DNA of 64,000 nucleotides from Allorhizobium pseudoryzae (GCF_011046245.1 NZ_CP049241.1:372001-436000); one strand, 5' to 3'; counted from the first letter of the stretch, positions 47,014 through 56,663 are shown. Made by a program: numbers and translations. Notes: generated by a model from the letters alone, not told the origin.

Positions 47014-48335
47014 CGAAGAACCCGCTCCTCGACCCAACTTTGCCAAGCGTCGTAGGAATCGTGAATGCGGGTCATTCTGTCGCCTTGAGGCAACATGATA
47101 TCCTCTGCATCATATTCATCTTGATAAAGAGCAGGAGCGCGCCGATCCCCGCTGAGGAAGAGGTGAACACGATAATCGTGCGAACCTTCGACGACCGTGT
47201 AACGCCCCACCTTCATGATCAGCAGGCAGGTTTCCTTCTTGCGGCCCGTCGCGGTTTGCAGTGCCGCAGCCTGCCCCGCTTTTCCGCCATTCTCGCTGAA
47301 TATGTTGAGAGCAATATCCATTGCAGGCCGGGACAGTGCGACCCAGGCTTCAGTGACCCGTCCTTTATCATACAGGCCCTTCCAGAAATGGTGTCGCGTA
47401 GGCCACATGTGGTTCCCGGTGGCCTTCGTGATTATGTCGAGCAAAGCATCTATGCTCTGCCCCGCAAGCCATCTGAGCAGAATTGTGCGGCGATCCACCG
47501 CCACAAGAGGCCAGAACGCTTTTGCTTCGGCACTACTTTCGTAACGCGGATCGCCGAAGGCCTCGATAATCCGGTCAGTCAGAAACGTGCGAAATTCGGG
47601 AGCGGGCATATCGGAACGCCAGGGCTCCAGAAATTTCTCCACTGCCTTTGCTGCGAGGTCGTCGGACACAGGCTTGTGTCCCCGGGGCCTTATCCAGCCA
47701 AAAATCCGTTCGACATGCTGGTTCGTCATGACAGGAGGTAGCAGCTTGAGCCAGGCCAGGCAAGCTTCCGTCGAAAGCTGCCCGGCATGCGGAGAGGCAA
47801 GCCCTGCATCGAGCAGCCAGTGGAACGGATTCGCTTGAATGAGCATCTTCTCAGCGAGCCGTATCGGCGCTTCGTCGGTATCCAGCAGTTCCGGAACCGC
47901 GACAAACAACCGCTTCCAGCGGAAGGACAGATGGGACCCCCGTGCCTGCAGGATCGACGCCAGCCAGCGGGTCCTCTCACCGTGTCTGGTCCAGCCGGAG
48001 AAATACGCTTCGGCAACCGCGTCGAGAAGAATGGAGCTGGTTGTCGCCTCGAGCTCCTTCCTCAGAAAATAGGTGACGGCATCCGGGATCCTGTCCCCAT
48101 CCAGAAAAGCTCGGGTGGCAAGCGAGATGTTACCGACGGTCACGCCTTCCCAGTCCCAGTTCCGCAGGGCGACATCGAGCCGCAGGATGGCCTCGCCCAC
48201 GGAGACAGGGGTCGCAGTCACAAGATCCGGAAACGCCCTCTTCACGTTTGTCACGGCCTGCGTCAGTTCTATGGGAGCCGCAAGCTCCTGGCGCCGCACC
48301 ATACGGGATGCTCGAATTGCTTCGATGAGGGTCAT
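47010..48335 (-). CDS. zorC: ZorC, EH-signature protein of type I Zorya
   Basis: A 441-residue, mostly helical protein. The C-terminal portion shows the EH signature (FWKGLYDKGRVTEAWVAL, then CLLIMKVGRYTVVEGSHDYRVHLF, with E and H near residue 385-390). ZorC is a DNA-binding partner of ZorD in type I Zorya. Its position between zorB and zorD with overlaps at both ends (TGATG with zorB, ATGA with zorD) supports the call. Confidence 0.9.
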   Translation of the reverse strand: MTLIEAIRASRMVRRQELAAPIELTQAVTNVKRAFPDLVTATPVSVGEAILRLDVALRNWDWEGVTVGNISLATRAFLDGDRIPDAVTYFLRKELEATTSSILLDAVAEAYFSGWTRHGERTRWLASILQARGSHLSFRWKRLFVAVPELLDTDEAPIRLAEKMLIQANPFHWLLDAGLASPHAGQLSTEACLAWLKLLPPVMTNQHVERIFGWIRPRGHKPVSDDLAAKAVEKFLEPWRSDMPAPEFRTFLTDRIIEAFGDPRYESSAEAKAFWPLVAVDRRTILLRWLAGQSIDALLDIITKATGNHMWPTRHHFWKGLYDKGRVTEAWVALSRPAMDIALNIFSENGGKAGQAAALQTATGRKKETCLLIMKVGRYTVVEGSHDYRVHLFLSGDRRAPALYQDEYDAEDIMLPQGDRMTRIHDSYDAWQSWVEERVLR

Positions 48336-49264
48336 CAGGGCACCTCGGTCAGGGCGTTCTTGATCGCCGAAATATCGGCCTCCTTTGCGGGCACGGCCAT
48401 GATAAACCGAAGATCGATCCGGCGATTGGCATCCTTGCCGGTATCGGTCGCGTTGGATTGAATGGGGCGCCCCTTGCCAAAGCCTGCCACCGAAAGGACA
48501 GGCTGCGCGCTTCTATTGTTGAAGTTGAGGAGATCAGGCCGCTGCGACGTCATAAGTGAATAGACAGACGAGGCGCGGTTTGCGCTCAGCCTCATGTTCA
48601 GAATGTCGGTGCCACGGTCGTCGGTATGGCCTTCTACTTGCAGAGAGTCGATCACTGCATATCCCGGATTACAATCCGGGCTGAATCTCTTGCGCAGGCC
48701 TAGTGAGAAACATCCAAGATTTCGATCTAATATTTCAGCGATCTTGCTGACGCGCAGCGATCCGGTAGCTGTTGGCACGTCAGCATTCGTTTCGAACAGA
48801 CCGTCGCCCGAAAATTGCAGCGACTCGAAGTTCGCGCTGATGCTGACATTGACGCCTTTGATCTCGTCGTCGATCTGTTTCTTCAGGCTCGTCAAAAGAG
48901 CTCTGCGGGTTTCCGAAACCTTATTGTTGTACACTTCCATCTGGTTCGGAGCACTTGGCATCGCCAACCGCCTCCGCAAATCGTCGATCTCCTCTTTCAT
49001 TGCCTGCACGTCGTCGGATACCTGAAGGTCGGACGTTCCGATAATCGTCTGTACCTTACGCAGCTCTTTTTCCATCTCGGTTTTTTGTTTGAGGATTTCG
49101 TCATACTGCGAACGCGGCACGGTCTCAGGGTCAGTGAACTGAGTCGCAAAAAAAGCAAGTAGGATCATGATGACGAAGAGGAAGCTGATCGTCATATCGG
49201 CCATCGAGATGAAGACGGACTCTTCCTCTTCTTCCTGAGGGCGCGTCCCACCCGCGCCCCTCAT
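48335..49264 (-). CDS. zorB: ZorB, MotB/OmpA-like stator subunit of Zorya
   Basis: A 309-residue protein. A short acidic N-terminus is followed by one membrane helix (SMADMTISFLFVIMILLAFFA, ~20-40) with an aspartate at residue 23, the expected ion-binding residue. A helical plug and linker lead to a C-terminal OmpA/MotB peptidoglycan-binding domain (LQVEGHTDDRGTDILNMRLSANRA). ZorB anchors the ZorA pentamer to the cell wall and forms the ion channel. Its ATG overlaps the zorA stop (ATGA). Confidence 0.95.
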   Translation of the reverse strand: MRGAGGTRPQEEEEESVFISMADMTISFLFVIMILLAFFATQFTDPETVPRSQYDEILKQKTEMEKELRKVQTIIGTSDLQVSDDVQAMKEEIDDLRRRLAMPSAPNQMEVYNNKVSETRRALLTSLKKQIDDEIKGVNVSISANFESLQFSGDGLFETNADVPTATGSLRVSKIAEILDRNLGCFSLGLRKRFSPDCNPGYAVIDSLQVEGHTDDRGTDILNMRLSANRASSVYSLMTSQRPDLLNFNNRSAQPVLSVAGFGKGRPIQSNATDTGKDANRRIDLRFIMAVPAKEADISAIKNALTEVP

Positions 49265-50712
49265 TCCGCGGGCCTCTCGCTTTCGGGCCTGAAAGCTTTC
49301 GCGTTTTCGATAACAGCCTGCAGAGTACCCAGAGCGTCAGCATACTGCTGATGAACCGCATTCGCATGGTTTTCAACTTCCGAAACCGACCTGCCAATTT
49401 CAGTTGAAAAGGTCTTGAATGCTTTTTCGAGCTGCCCGTCATACGATGCAGCACGGGCTTCGAAATTCTTGATCTGCTCTCGGATGGATTCCGCGGCGGC
49501 GACTACCACACCGCGCTCTGAATCCAGAGCTTTTCGTGCCGATTGAACCATCTCGACGCTCGCATCAGCAATTTGCTTGGTCGTCGTGGCTGTTCCGGTG
49601 ATAGCTTCGACCATCGGCTCCGTCGCATCAGCGAGGCCGCTTCCGGCGCGAGAAAGATTATCAGTCACGAGTTCCAGCCTGCGTGCGGCGCCGTCAAGCC
49701 CGACCGCCGTCCGTTCGGCAGCGACCGTAAACTGCTCCGCGGCTTCGCTGATTTTTGTAGCAAGGCCATTGAGCGTGTCGGATGCGCTTTCCAGCCGATC
49801 GCTCGCCTTATCCATCGCCGCCGCGAGCCCCGTGGATAGCGATCGGGAGATGTCGTCGACCATCGTCCCCACATGGGTGTTGCTGGCGGCCAGGGCATTC
49901 TCAAGCGGCTTAGAGATCGCAGCGATGAGATCATGGTTAAGTTTCTGCATGTGATCGCGCTGCTCGACGATCGCCTCAAGCTGGCGCTCTGCCAAATCTT
50001 CGAGACTGACGAAATTCATGCGGATTTCGATCTCATGCGTGAGCTTTCGCATGGTGCCTTCCAACCGCTGGCCACCCACGCGTAAGAAGGCAGTGAAAAC
50101 GATCGAGCACAAAAGCCCCGTCAGCGACATGATAAATTTTGCAGATGCAACGGATAGCAACTGCGTAAGTGCTTCGCGAACCTGAGCCTGATCACCGCCC
50201 TTGAGACTCTCACCGGTCTGCTGGAGCGCGGCAATCAGACCGAGAAACGTCGCGGCAAGCCCGATCGACACGAGAAAGCCCGGTACAAACCTCCAGCCGG
50301 ATACGCTGAAGCCCATGTCCTCAAGATTGAAGAAAACCGACGGCCTGATCGAATTCCGCACACCAAGAGCGGTTCCCGATCGCGGCTCAATCGTTGTCTC
50401 GCGAAACTCCTTCCAGGTGTCTGCTAGATGACGCGCGGCGCGTCCATTTTGCTTCGCAAGCCGGTTCTGTATATCTTCGAAGCTCTCCTGCAGGCCGGAG
50501 GCACCATTCGTCTTTTTGACGAGATCCACGGCCGACCGAAGAACCTTCGTGCGGCTCCGCACAGTCGAGACAAACCCCATAACCAGCAGAAGAAGAAGCA
50601 ATACAAGTAAAAGGCTGAACAATCCTGGCGCGGGTGGTTCCTTCAGGAGGGATGCCAGCTCAAGGACCAGATCTCGCGTTGCAATACCAGATTGAAGCAA
50701 CGTCTCGAACAT
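49261..50712 (-). CDS. zorA: ZorA, MotA-like motor subunit of Zorya (short tail)
   Basis: A 483-residue protein. Hydrophobic segments lie at about 31-49, 144-165 and 187-210, with the MotA/TolQ/ExbB-like TM2-TM3 region (FLVSIGLAATFLGLIAAL, SVASAKFIMSLTGLLCSIVF). The C-terminal ~230 residues are a helical, Ala/Glu-rich intracellular tail. Type I ZorA of E. coli has about 730 residues from memory, so this tail is much shorter. GGGGGA lies just before the ATG. First gene of the coupled zorABCD operon. Confidence 0.93.
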   Translation of the reverse strand: MFETLLQSGIATRDLVLELASLLKEPPAPGLFSLLLVLLLLLLVMGFVSTVRSRTKVLRSAVDLVKKTNGASGLQESFEDIQNRLAKQNGRAARHLADTWKEFRETTIEPRSGTALGVRNSIRPSVFFNLEDMGFSVSGWRFVPGFLVSIGLAATFLGLIAALQQTGESLKGGDQAQVREALTQLLSVASAKFIMSLTGLLCSIVFTAFLRVGGQRLEGTMRKLTHEIEIRMNFVSLEDLAERQLEAIVEQRDHMQKLNHDLIAAISKPLENALAASNTHVGTMVDDISRSLSTGLAAAMDKASDRLESASDTLNGLATKISEAAEQFTVAAERTAVGLDGAARRLELVTDNLSRAGSGLADATEPMVEAITGTATTTKQIADASVEMVQSARKALDSERGVVVAAAESIREQIKNFEARAASYDGQLEKAFKTFSTEIGRSVSEVENHANAVHQQYADALGTLQAVIENAKAFRPESERPAE

Positions 50713-51319
50713 TTGTCCCCCATATTCCCGCCATCCCAGAACGAAACCCTAAGAGCATCATATCGATAACGATTCTATGAATGATTGCAACGTGGCCAAA
50801 CCGGCAGGAATAGTGAATGTACGTCTATCTGGTATGCCCGCGAACTCCGTAACCGTCACGCTTTTCCCGGCTCGACCGCGTCGCTCGAGACGCCCGGCGT
50901 GCTATCGCTGGATCTTCGCACCGATGAGGTGCAAATGCGGAAATTATTTCCGCCACTGTTGTCCTTTTGGCTGATAACCTGCCACTGAAGTCTCACCCGG
51001 CTGCGATCAGAGCTTCGGCGGATTTTTGATCAGCCAATGGCGTGGTGGGGCAACCGGCAGAAACACCAAGCTCCTGATCGCGGAGCGTTGGAACCGGTTG
51101 CGGCGATGATACCGGCAACGTCCGCAGCAGTCTGGTATGCGAGCGATTGGTGCGACACAAATTGTTGAAGTCGTCGGTCCATTCTGCAATGACGCTGTAA
51201 GCGTGATCGAGTTCCTTAGCCTTACCCTAACCAACGACAGTTTTGGGGCCGACAGGAGACTGTCCGCTTCGCACGCTAGAACCGCAGAAGCGGACAACCG
51301 GAATCAGTACTAAGATAGC
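50713..51319. other. Gap with zorA promoter region and decayed sequence
   Basis: No intact gene is supported. The first ~225 bases should hold the zorA promoter. The dispersed palindrome at 50938 and a weak copy of the module-end repeat (50915-50975) mark an old junction. From about 51010 the sequence has no coding character. Confidence 0.5.
50938..50952. repeat. Dispersed palindrome CGGAAATTATTTCCG (consensus copy)
   Basis: This copy matches the consensus fully. Its flanks (GAGGT upstream, CTGAT downstream) also match those of the copies at 60628 and 63834, so here the palindrome belongs to a longer diverged repeat. Confidence 0.8.
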
Positions 51320-51460
51320 CTAAATCTCGGTACGCTCCGCTAACTCAAGGGCATCTTCAACGTCGACGCCGAGATACCGCACGGTGTTTTCAATCTTGCT
51401 ATGCCCCAACAGGATCTGGATCGCGCGAAGATTGCCCGTCGCCTTGTAGATCAGAGCAAA
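51320..51460 (-). pseudogene. C-terminal remnant of a second tyrosine integrase
   Basis: Read on the minus strand, 46 codons end at TAG (51322-51320) and encode LRAIQILLGHSKIENTVRYLG followed by an acidic tail. This is the histidine-tyrosine end of the catalytic domain of rhizobial integrases, including the nucleophile tyrosine. Upstream of about 51460 the similarity stops. It is unlike the integrase at 27234, so it comes from another element that once ended here. Confidence 0.8.
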
Positions 51461-51561
51461 CCTGATTGCGGAAGCACATCCGGTTCAGAAAAGTACGACA
51501 CAGGCACGCTCTGAAGACCGGGCGGAAGGCAGGGACGGACCAGAATAGGACGGCCGTCGCT

Positions 51562-52668
51562 TCACCGTCGATACTTCTGGATGAATCGGCTGTCGATGCG
51601 ATACTTCCATCGGGCCACCCAAGCGCCAGAGATTGCCAGGCCCCACTTGTCGGCAATCGCCCGCCCATCGGAGAGCGAGATCAGCACCAGCCAGTAGGAC
51701 TGCGGGCAGTAGGGCTTAAGGCGCTTTTGAGAGAGGCTGCGATGGATGTTTGCAGTCAGGACGGGCCCCTGACGCACAGCGAAGACGCCGGCCTTGGGCC
51801 GTGGGTCTGGCAAAGACGCGACATCACCGGCCGCGAAAACATCCCGATGAGAAAGGGATCGCAAGGTATGATCCACGCGTATGAAACCCATGTCGTCGAG
51901 GAGGAGCCCGGTTTCGCGCAGGAAGGCAGGCGCGCCGCTTGATGTTGTCCAGACGACCTCATCCACCGCGAGCCGCCGCCCGTCACGCGACACCAGTTCG
52001 CCGTCGCGAAAAGCCACAACATCGAAAGCCGGGTGGTGAGCGATGCCTGCTTTGCGCATTTCCCGTTCGAGCAGTCGCCGCGACCAACGGCTACGCTCCG
52101 GAACCGGCTCTGCGGTACGCCCGACGAGGGAAACACCGATACCGCGTCCCTCCAACCGGCGCTTCAACGCAAAGGCCACCTCGACACCAGCGACGCCCTG
52201 CCCCACCACCGCCAGTGTTGAGAGCCGTCCCTCTCCCGCCAGCGCATCGAGCCGAGCAAGCCGATCGGCAAAACTCGCGATTGGCTTTACGGAGATGCCG
52301 GTCGATATGCCCTTGGGCAGTGAGGGCGTTGAGCCGATATCGATCGAGAGCAGGCCGTAGCCGAGGGTTTCGCCGCTCGCGAGCGAGACCACGCGCTGTT
52401 CCGGGTCAATGCCGGTCGCAGTAGTTTCGAGGAAGGTGACGCCGGCGCGTGTGCACAAGGCAGCCAGATCAATATGGAAATCGTCGAAACTGTATTCACC
52501 GGAGATATGGCCCGGCAACATGCCGGAATACGGTGCATGACGGGAGGGCGAAACCAGCGTGATCTGCGCGCCGAAGCCGAGCTCGCCCAGCCGGCGCACC
52601 ACCTCGACATGGGCGTGGCCACCGCCGAGCAGAATGACCGGGACGGGCGTTGTGCGTCCCTCAGCCAT
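51562..52668 (-). CDS. FAD/NAD(P)-dependent oxidoreductase (SelD-associated NDH-like type)
   Basis: A 368-residue flavoprotein of the type II NADH dehydrogenase-like family. FAD motif VILLGGGHAHVEVVRRLG lies at the N-terminus, the NAD motif VVGQGVAGVEVAFALKRR near residue 155, and the second FAD motif GDVASLPDPRPKAG near 290. GGGHAHVEV and SRHAPYSGMLPGHISG are typical of the domain fused to or encoded beside selenide-water dikinase SelD; no selD is seen here. It overlaps the ABC ATPase gene by 8 bases and ends the transporter operon. Confidence 0.85.
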   Translation of the reverse strand: MAEGRTTPVPVILLGGGHAHVEVVRRLGELGFGAQITLVSPSRHAPYSGMLPGHISGEYSFDDFHIDLAALCTRAGVTFLETTATGIDPEQRVVSLASGETLGYGLLSIDIGSTPSLPKGISTGISVKPIASFADRLARLDALAGEGRLSTLAVVGQGVAGVEVAFALKRRLEGRGIGVSLVGRTAEPVPERSRWSRRLLEREMRKAGIAHHPAFDVVAFRDGELVSRDGRRLAVDEVVWTTSSGAPAFLRETGLLLDDMGFIRVDHTLRSLSHRDVFAAGDVASLPDPRPKAGVFAVRQGPVLTANIHRSLSQKRLKPYCPQSYWLVLISLSDGRAIADKWGLAISGAWVARWKYRIDSRFIQKYRR

Positions 52669-53338
52669 CCGAGGGCTCCTTCATGCCGATACGATGAACA
52701 GGACCGCCCGCAGCCTCGGCATCGGCCTCGTCATGGGTCACGAGAATGACCGGCAGGCCGGCGGTCCTTGCGCGCTCGAACACCAAAGCGCGCATCTGGG
52801 CACGCAGCTCCATGTCGAGTTTGGAGAAGGGTTCGTCGAGCAGCAGCAATCTGGGTCGGGAGACCAAAACACGGGCAAGCGCCACCCGCGCCTTCTGCCC
52901 GCCCGAAAGCGTGGCCGGGTCGCGGTCGGTAAAACCTGTGAGGTCCATGTCGGCCAGAATGTCTGCCGCGATCTGCCTGCGCTGGCGGCGATCAGCGACA
53001 TCTGCCGGGATGGCGAAGGCGACATTGGCCCCGACGGACATATGCGGAAAGAGCAGCGGATCCTGAAAGAGGATCCCGGCCCGGCGGGCTTGCGGTTCAA
53101 GCGGCAGCAGATCGACACCATCGACTGAGACGGTCCCCTCGGCGCGGAACGCGGGATCGAGGAAACCACCGATGAAGGACAGCAAGGTGGATTTGCCGGA
53201 TCCCGACGGTCCCATGACGGTGAAGACCGAACCGGAAGGCACGTCTGCGGTCAGCTCGATCAGGCTGACATCTCCGAGGCGGATCAGGATATTCGCGAGG
53301 CAGAGGCCGTTGGTGGGCTGTCGCTGGAGCATCATCAC
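52661..53338 (-). CDS. ABC transporter ATP-binding protein (YnjD-like)
   Basis: A 225-residue ATPase with Walker A GPSGSGKSTL, signature LSGGQKARVALAR, Walker B LLLLDEPFSKLD and the switch histidine VTHDEADA. The short length and the absence of a regulatory C-domain fit the YnjD/ThiQ group. Start is GTG at 53338 or ATG at 53335/53332; it overlaps the permease stop. With the permease and binding protein it forms a YnjBCD-type importer of unknown substrate. Confidence 0.9.
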   Translation of the reverse strand: MMMLQRQPTNGLCLANILIRLGDVSLIELTADVPSGSVFTVMGPSGSGKSTLLSFIGGFLDPAFRAEGTVSVDGVDLLPLEPQARRAGILFQDPLLFPHMSVGANVAFAIPADVADRRQRRQIAADILADMDLTGFTDRDPATLSGGQKARVALARVLVSRPRLLLLDEPFSKLDMELRAQMRALVFERARTAGLPVILVTHDEADAEAAGGPVHRIGMKEPSDG

Positions 53339-55062
53339 ACCCTCATGTCCCGGCGATTGCGGTGAAGGGCTGCGGGGATCAGCGCGGCGAGCGCGAAGGC
53401 GAGGAAAGGCAGGATGGTCTGCAGCAGGGCATAGACTCCGATGACGCGGCGATTGTTGCCGGAGGCGAGAGCGACGGCCTCCGTGGTGATAGTCGAGAGC
53501 CGCCCCTCGCCGATCAGCAATGTCGGCAGATACTGCCCGACCGAGACGGCAAAGCCAACGGCGAGCGCCGTCAGGATCGGGCGGATCAGCATGGGCAGGC
53601 GGATCGACAGCAGCACCGAAATCCGCGACCGACCAAGGGCCGTGGCGATGATCTCGTAGCGGCGGTCGAGTGCCCTCCAGTGATCCGCCAGCGAAAGGAA
53701 GACATAAGGCAGCACGAAGACGAGGTGAACGAGCACGAGTGCTATGAGCCTGTATTCGCCGCCACCGCTATAAATGAAAAGAAGCTGCAGGCCGAAAACG
53801 AAGGTGATCTGCGGCACGATCAGCGGCAGGTAGAGCATCAACAGCGCCTTATCGCCGACGCTGCGTCCCGTCTGAAGCTCGCGTTCGAGGCAGCCGATGG
53901 TCAAGAGGATGGCCATGAGCGTCGAGGCAAGGCCCGTCACCAGCGTCGTCACCAGCGGGTCGGCAATGCGCGGCAGGGCACTCATCCAGCTTCTGAACGT
54001 AAAATTCTGCGGCAGGAGATCGGGAAACTGCCACAGACCGGCGAGAGACCAGAGGGCCAGAATTGCAAGGCCTGCAAACACCGCGCCGCCGATCAGGCCG
54101 ACGATAAGGATCGAGGCGCGGCGCAGGAACTGGTCGCGGAGGAACCGCCAGCCTTTTTCTCTTGCCAGGCGAAGCAGGAGAGACGCCAGACGTTCGACGG
54201 CAAACCAGGACAGGAGTGCGACCACGGTGACACCCAGTTGCAGGACGGCACCGGCCGAGGCGAGGAAACGCGCCGACAGATCCGGATCATTCATCCACTG
54301 GACGAGCCGGGTTCCCAGCGTGCCGGGCAAGTCAGGGCCGAGGATCAGGGCCACGTCTACGACAGACGACGAGTAGGCGATGACGGCGTAGACGGCAAAA
54401 CGGATCTGCCGGTAGAGCGCCGGCCAGAGCAGGTAGACGAAGCCTGCGATGCGTCCATAGCCGAAGGAGGCTGCAAGCCTTCGGGCCGCCGGGAGTTCGA
54501 CCTGCAGCAAGGCTGCGAGCGTGACGAGAAAGAGGAAGGGCGTTTCCTTGATCACCAGGCCCGCAATCATCGTCAGCCCCATCGGATCATGGGGAATGAG
54601 AATATCCGGCGGCCGATCGATGCCGAGAAGTGGCGCGACAAGGCGGATGAGGAAGCCTGAGGGGGCAATCAGGAAGGCAAAGCCAAAGGCGGCGGCCGCA
54701 TGCGGAACTGCCAGCAGCGGCGACAGCAGATGCTGCAGGCGCGACAGCGTTGGTGTGCCCGCGTAACTCGCAACGAAGACCAGCGTGATGCCGAGAGAGA
54801 TGAACGTGGCGGCGAGCCCGGTTGCCACACTCAAGACCGCGGCTGTCGCCACGCCCGGTGTGGCCGCAAGGTCTCGAAAGGGTTGCAGGCTGAGGTCATC
54901 TCCGCCGAGCGCGGGCAGGTAGCCGAAGGCCGGCAGCAGCGTGCCAAGGAGCCCGAAGGTGATCGGCAAGACCAGAAGGCCAAGCGTGAGGGCGACCGCA
55001 CTCCTCGGGAGACGTGCGGTTAATCCTGCCACGAAAGAGCGATCGGTCGCTTTAGCTGTCAC
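53335..55062 (-). CDS. ABC transporter permease, duplicated (YnjC-like)
   Basis: A 575-residue membrane protein with about twelve hydrophobic segments and two BPD_transp_1 modules in one chain, like YnjC and FbpB. The EAA-type loop of the second half is seen near RYEIIATALGRSRISVLLSIRLP, and of the first near PAARRLAASFGYGRIAGFVYLLWP. Start is GTG at 55062. It overlaps the ATPase gene and follows the binding protein by 3 bases. Confidence 0.9.
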   Translation of the reverse strand: MTAKATDRSFVAGLTARLPRSAVALTLGLLVLPITFGLLGTLLPAFGYLPALGGDDLSLQPFRDLAATPGVATAAVLSVATGLAATFISLGITLVFVASYAGTPTLSRLQHLLSPLLAVPHAAAAFGFAFLIAPSGFLIRLVAPLLGIDRPPDILIPHDPMGLTMIAGLVIKETPFLFLVTLAALLQVELPAARRLAASFGYGRIAGFVYLLWPALYRQIRFAVYAVIAYSSSVVDVALILGPDLPGTLGTRLVQWMNDPDLSARFLASAGAVLQLGVTVVALLSWFAVERLASLLLRLAREKGWRFLRDQFLRRASILIVGLIGGAVFAGLAILALWSLAGLWQFPDLLPQNFTFRSWMSALPRIADPLVTTLVTGLASTLMAILLTIGCLERELQTGRSVGDKALLMLYLPLIVPQITFVFGLQLLFIYSGGGEYRLIALVLVHLVFVLPYVFLSLADHWRALDRRYEIIATALGRSRISVLLSIRLPMLIRPILTALAVGFAVSVGQYLPTLLIGEGRLSTITTEAVALASGNNRRVIGVYALLQTILPFLAFALAALIPAALHRNRRDMRV

Positions 55063-55065
55063 GGC

Positions 55066-56295
55066 TTAGTTGCCGCTGGCATAGCGTCGGCGCCATTCAA
55101 CCTCGATGCGCTCCATCCAGCTCGCATGCGGCTCGGCAATCACGGGACCGAGCTTGTCCGGAGAAAGGGTGGCTGCTCCGAGGTCAAGCGCTGCGAAGGC
55201 GGCACGATCGGCTTCCGAAAGCTTCGGCATGGCAAGAACGGTCGGATCCCCCCAATAGGCCGGGTCCTGCTTACGAAGCTGGGCTTCCGGCGAGATGAGG
55301 AAGTTCGCTGTCAGCAGCGCCCCCTCCTTGGCATTGGCATTGTAGGGAATGGCGACGAAATGAGTGTTGCCGAGCGTGCCGCCGGAGAAGGTGAAGGAGC
55401 GTACCGTCTCGGGCAGTTCGCCTGCCTTGATGCCGGCAGAGGCTTCGGACGGATTGAAGGCGAAGATGATGTCCAACTCGCCGTCAGCCAGCTTCTGCTT
55501 CATATCCGGATAGTTCTGCGGGAAGGTCTTGCCCGAACGCCAGGCGACCGGATGCAACTGATCGAGATAGGCGAACAGCGGCTCCACATCCTGCTCGAAG
55601 CTCTCCTCGACCACCGGCTTTGCCAGCTTGGCGGGATCGGCGATCACTTCGCTCAGCACCTGTTTCAGGAATGAGGAGCCAATGAAATCCGGCGGCGCGG
55701 GATAGGAGAACCGTCCTGGATTGTTCTTCGCCCAGTCGAGCAGTTGCTTGGCATTGTCCGGCAGACTGGATGCTTCCGTGCGGGCGCTGTCGTAGAAGAA
55801 GACCATCTTCGCGCCGCCCCAGGGGCTTTCCAGCCCTTCCGTCGGCTCGGTGAAGTCAGTCAGAATGGTGGGCTGGTTCTCGATATCGACATAGCGCCAG
55901 TTGGGTAGCGCCGTTGCCCAGCCGGGGGTGAGGAGCAGATCCTGCTGCTTCATCGAGACGAAGTTCTCGCCATTGATCCAGATGAGATCGACCGACCCGC
56001 CCTCGTTCTTGCCGGCGGCTTTCTCGGCGATCACCTTGGCAACGGCGCTTGCGGTATCCTCAAGCTTTACCTGCACGACGGTCACACCGTAGCGCGACTG
56101 CATTTCGGCGCCGACCCATTCGAGATAGGCGTTGATGTTTTCAGACCCGCCCCAGGCGTTGAAGTACACCGTCTGGCCGGACGCTGCCTTTTCCAGGGCA
56201 GCCCAATCGGCCAGCTCGGGGCCGGCAGCCTTGGCCGGAACGATACTTGTGGCTGCCATCAGTGCGGCGGCGAAAATCCCTGTCATCAATCGCAT
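55066..56295 (-). CDS. ABC transporter substrate-binding protein (YnjB-like)
   Basis: A 409-residue periplasmic binding protein with a signal peptide (MRLMTGIFAAALMAATSIVPAKA). The mature part begins LADWAALEKAASGQTVYFNAWGGSENIN, a YnjB signature, and shows the extracellular binding-protein fold. The ligand is not known; relatives bind thiamine-, iron- or polyamine-type compounds, so no ligand is claimed. Confidence 0.9.
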   Translation of the reverse strand: MRLMTGIFAAALMAATSIVPAKAAGPELADWAALEKAASGQTVYFNAWGGSENINAYLEWVGAEMQSRYGVTVVQVKLEDTASAVAKVIAEKAAGKNEGGSVDLIWINGENFVSMKQQDLLLTPGWATALPNWRYVDIENQPTILTDFTEPTEGLESPWGGAKMVFFYDSARTEASSLPDNAKQLLDWAKNNPGRFSYPAPPDFIGSSFLKQVLSEVIADPAKLAKPVVEESFEQDVEPLFAYLDQLHPVAWRSGKTFPQNYPDMKQKLADGELDIIFAFNPSEASAGIKAGELPETVRSFTFSGGTLGNTHFVAIPYNANAKEGALLTANFLISPEAQLRKQDPAYWGDPTVLAMPKLSEADRAAFAALDLGAATLSPDKLGPVIAEPHASWMERIEVEWRRRYASGN

Positions 56296-56382
56296 TGTGT
56301 GCCCTACTCCCTCAAAATCGACCGCCGGACGCTGATGCGTTGCGGCTTTTGTTTGAACTACGGTTCAGAGATCCGGCGGATC

Positions 56383-56628
56383 TCACGTTTTCTTGCCAGA
56401 CCCCATCTGTCGTCGCGCGAGTGCAGCCTTGATCTCCTCGCTCGGCACCGGATCGTGCATGGCACCTGCCATGGCGGTCAGAGCATGAGTGACGCGCATC
56501 TGCTCGACGAAGGCCCTGCATGCCCGGCACATCGCCAGATGAAGCTTGATGTTCAGCCGCGGCCAGAAGCCGAGATCGCCATCGATCAGGAGACTGGCAC
56601 GCTCGGCGACTTCACTGCATCGAAACAT
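56383..56628 (-). CDS. Small zinc-finger anti-sigma factor candidate
   Basis: An 81-residue protein with the zf-HC2 pattern: Cys4, then HLAMCRACRAFVEQM (H...C..C). Such domains bind ECF sigma factors and respond to redox or metal. It is likely the partner of the ECF sigma gene at 57547. Between them lies the TVP38 gene, with the sigma gene on the other strand; this separation is unusual. No membrane segment is seen, so it is soluble. Confidence 0.82.
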   Translation of the reverse strand: MFRCSEVAERASLLIDGDLGFWPRLNIKLHLAMCRACRAFVEQMRVTHALTAMAGAMHDPVPSEEIKAALARRQMGSGKKT

Positions 56629-56663
56629 GGTTCAGCCTTCCCCGGACATGGTGAAACGAAGTC

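Noticed and set aside
51007..51297. Minus-strand frame of 96 codons next to the integrase remnant
   Set aside because: No ribosome site, odd composition and position in decayed junction DNA; treated as non-coding.
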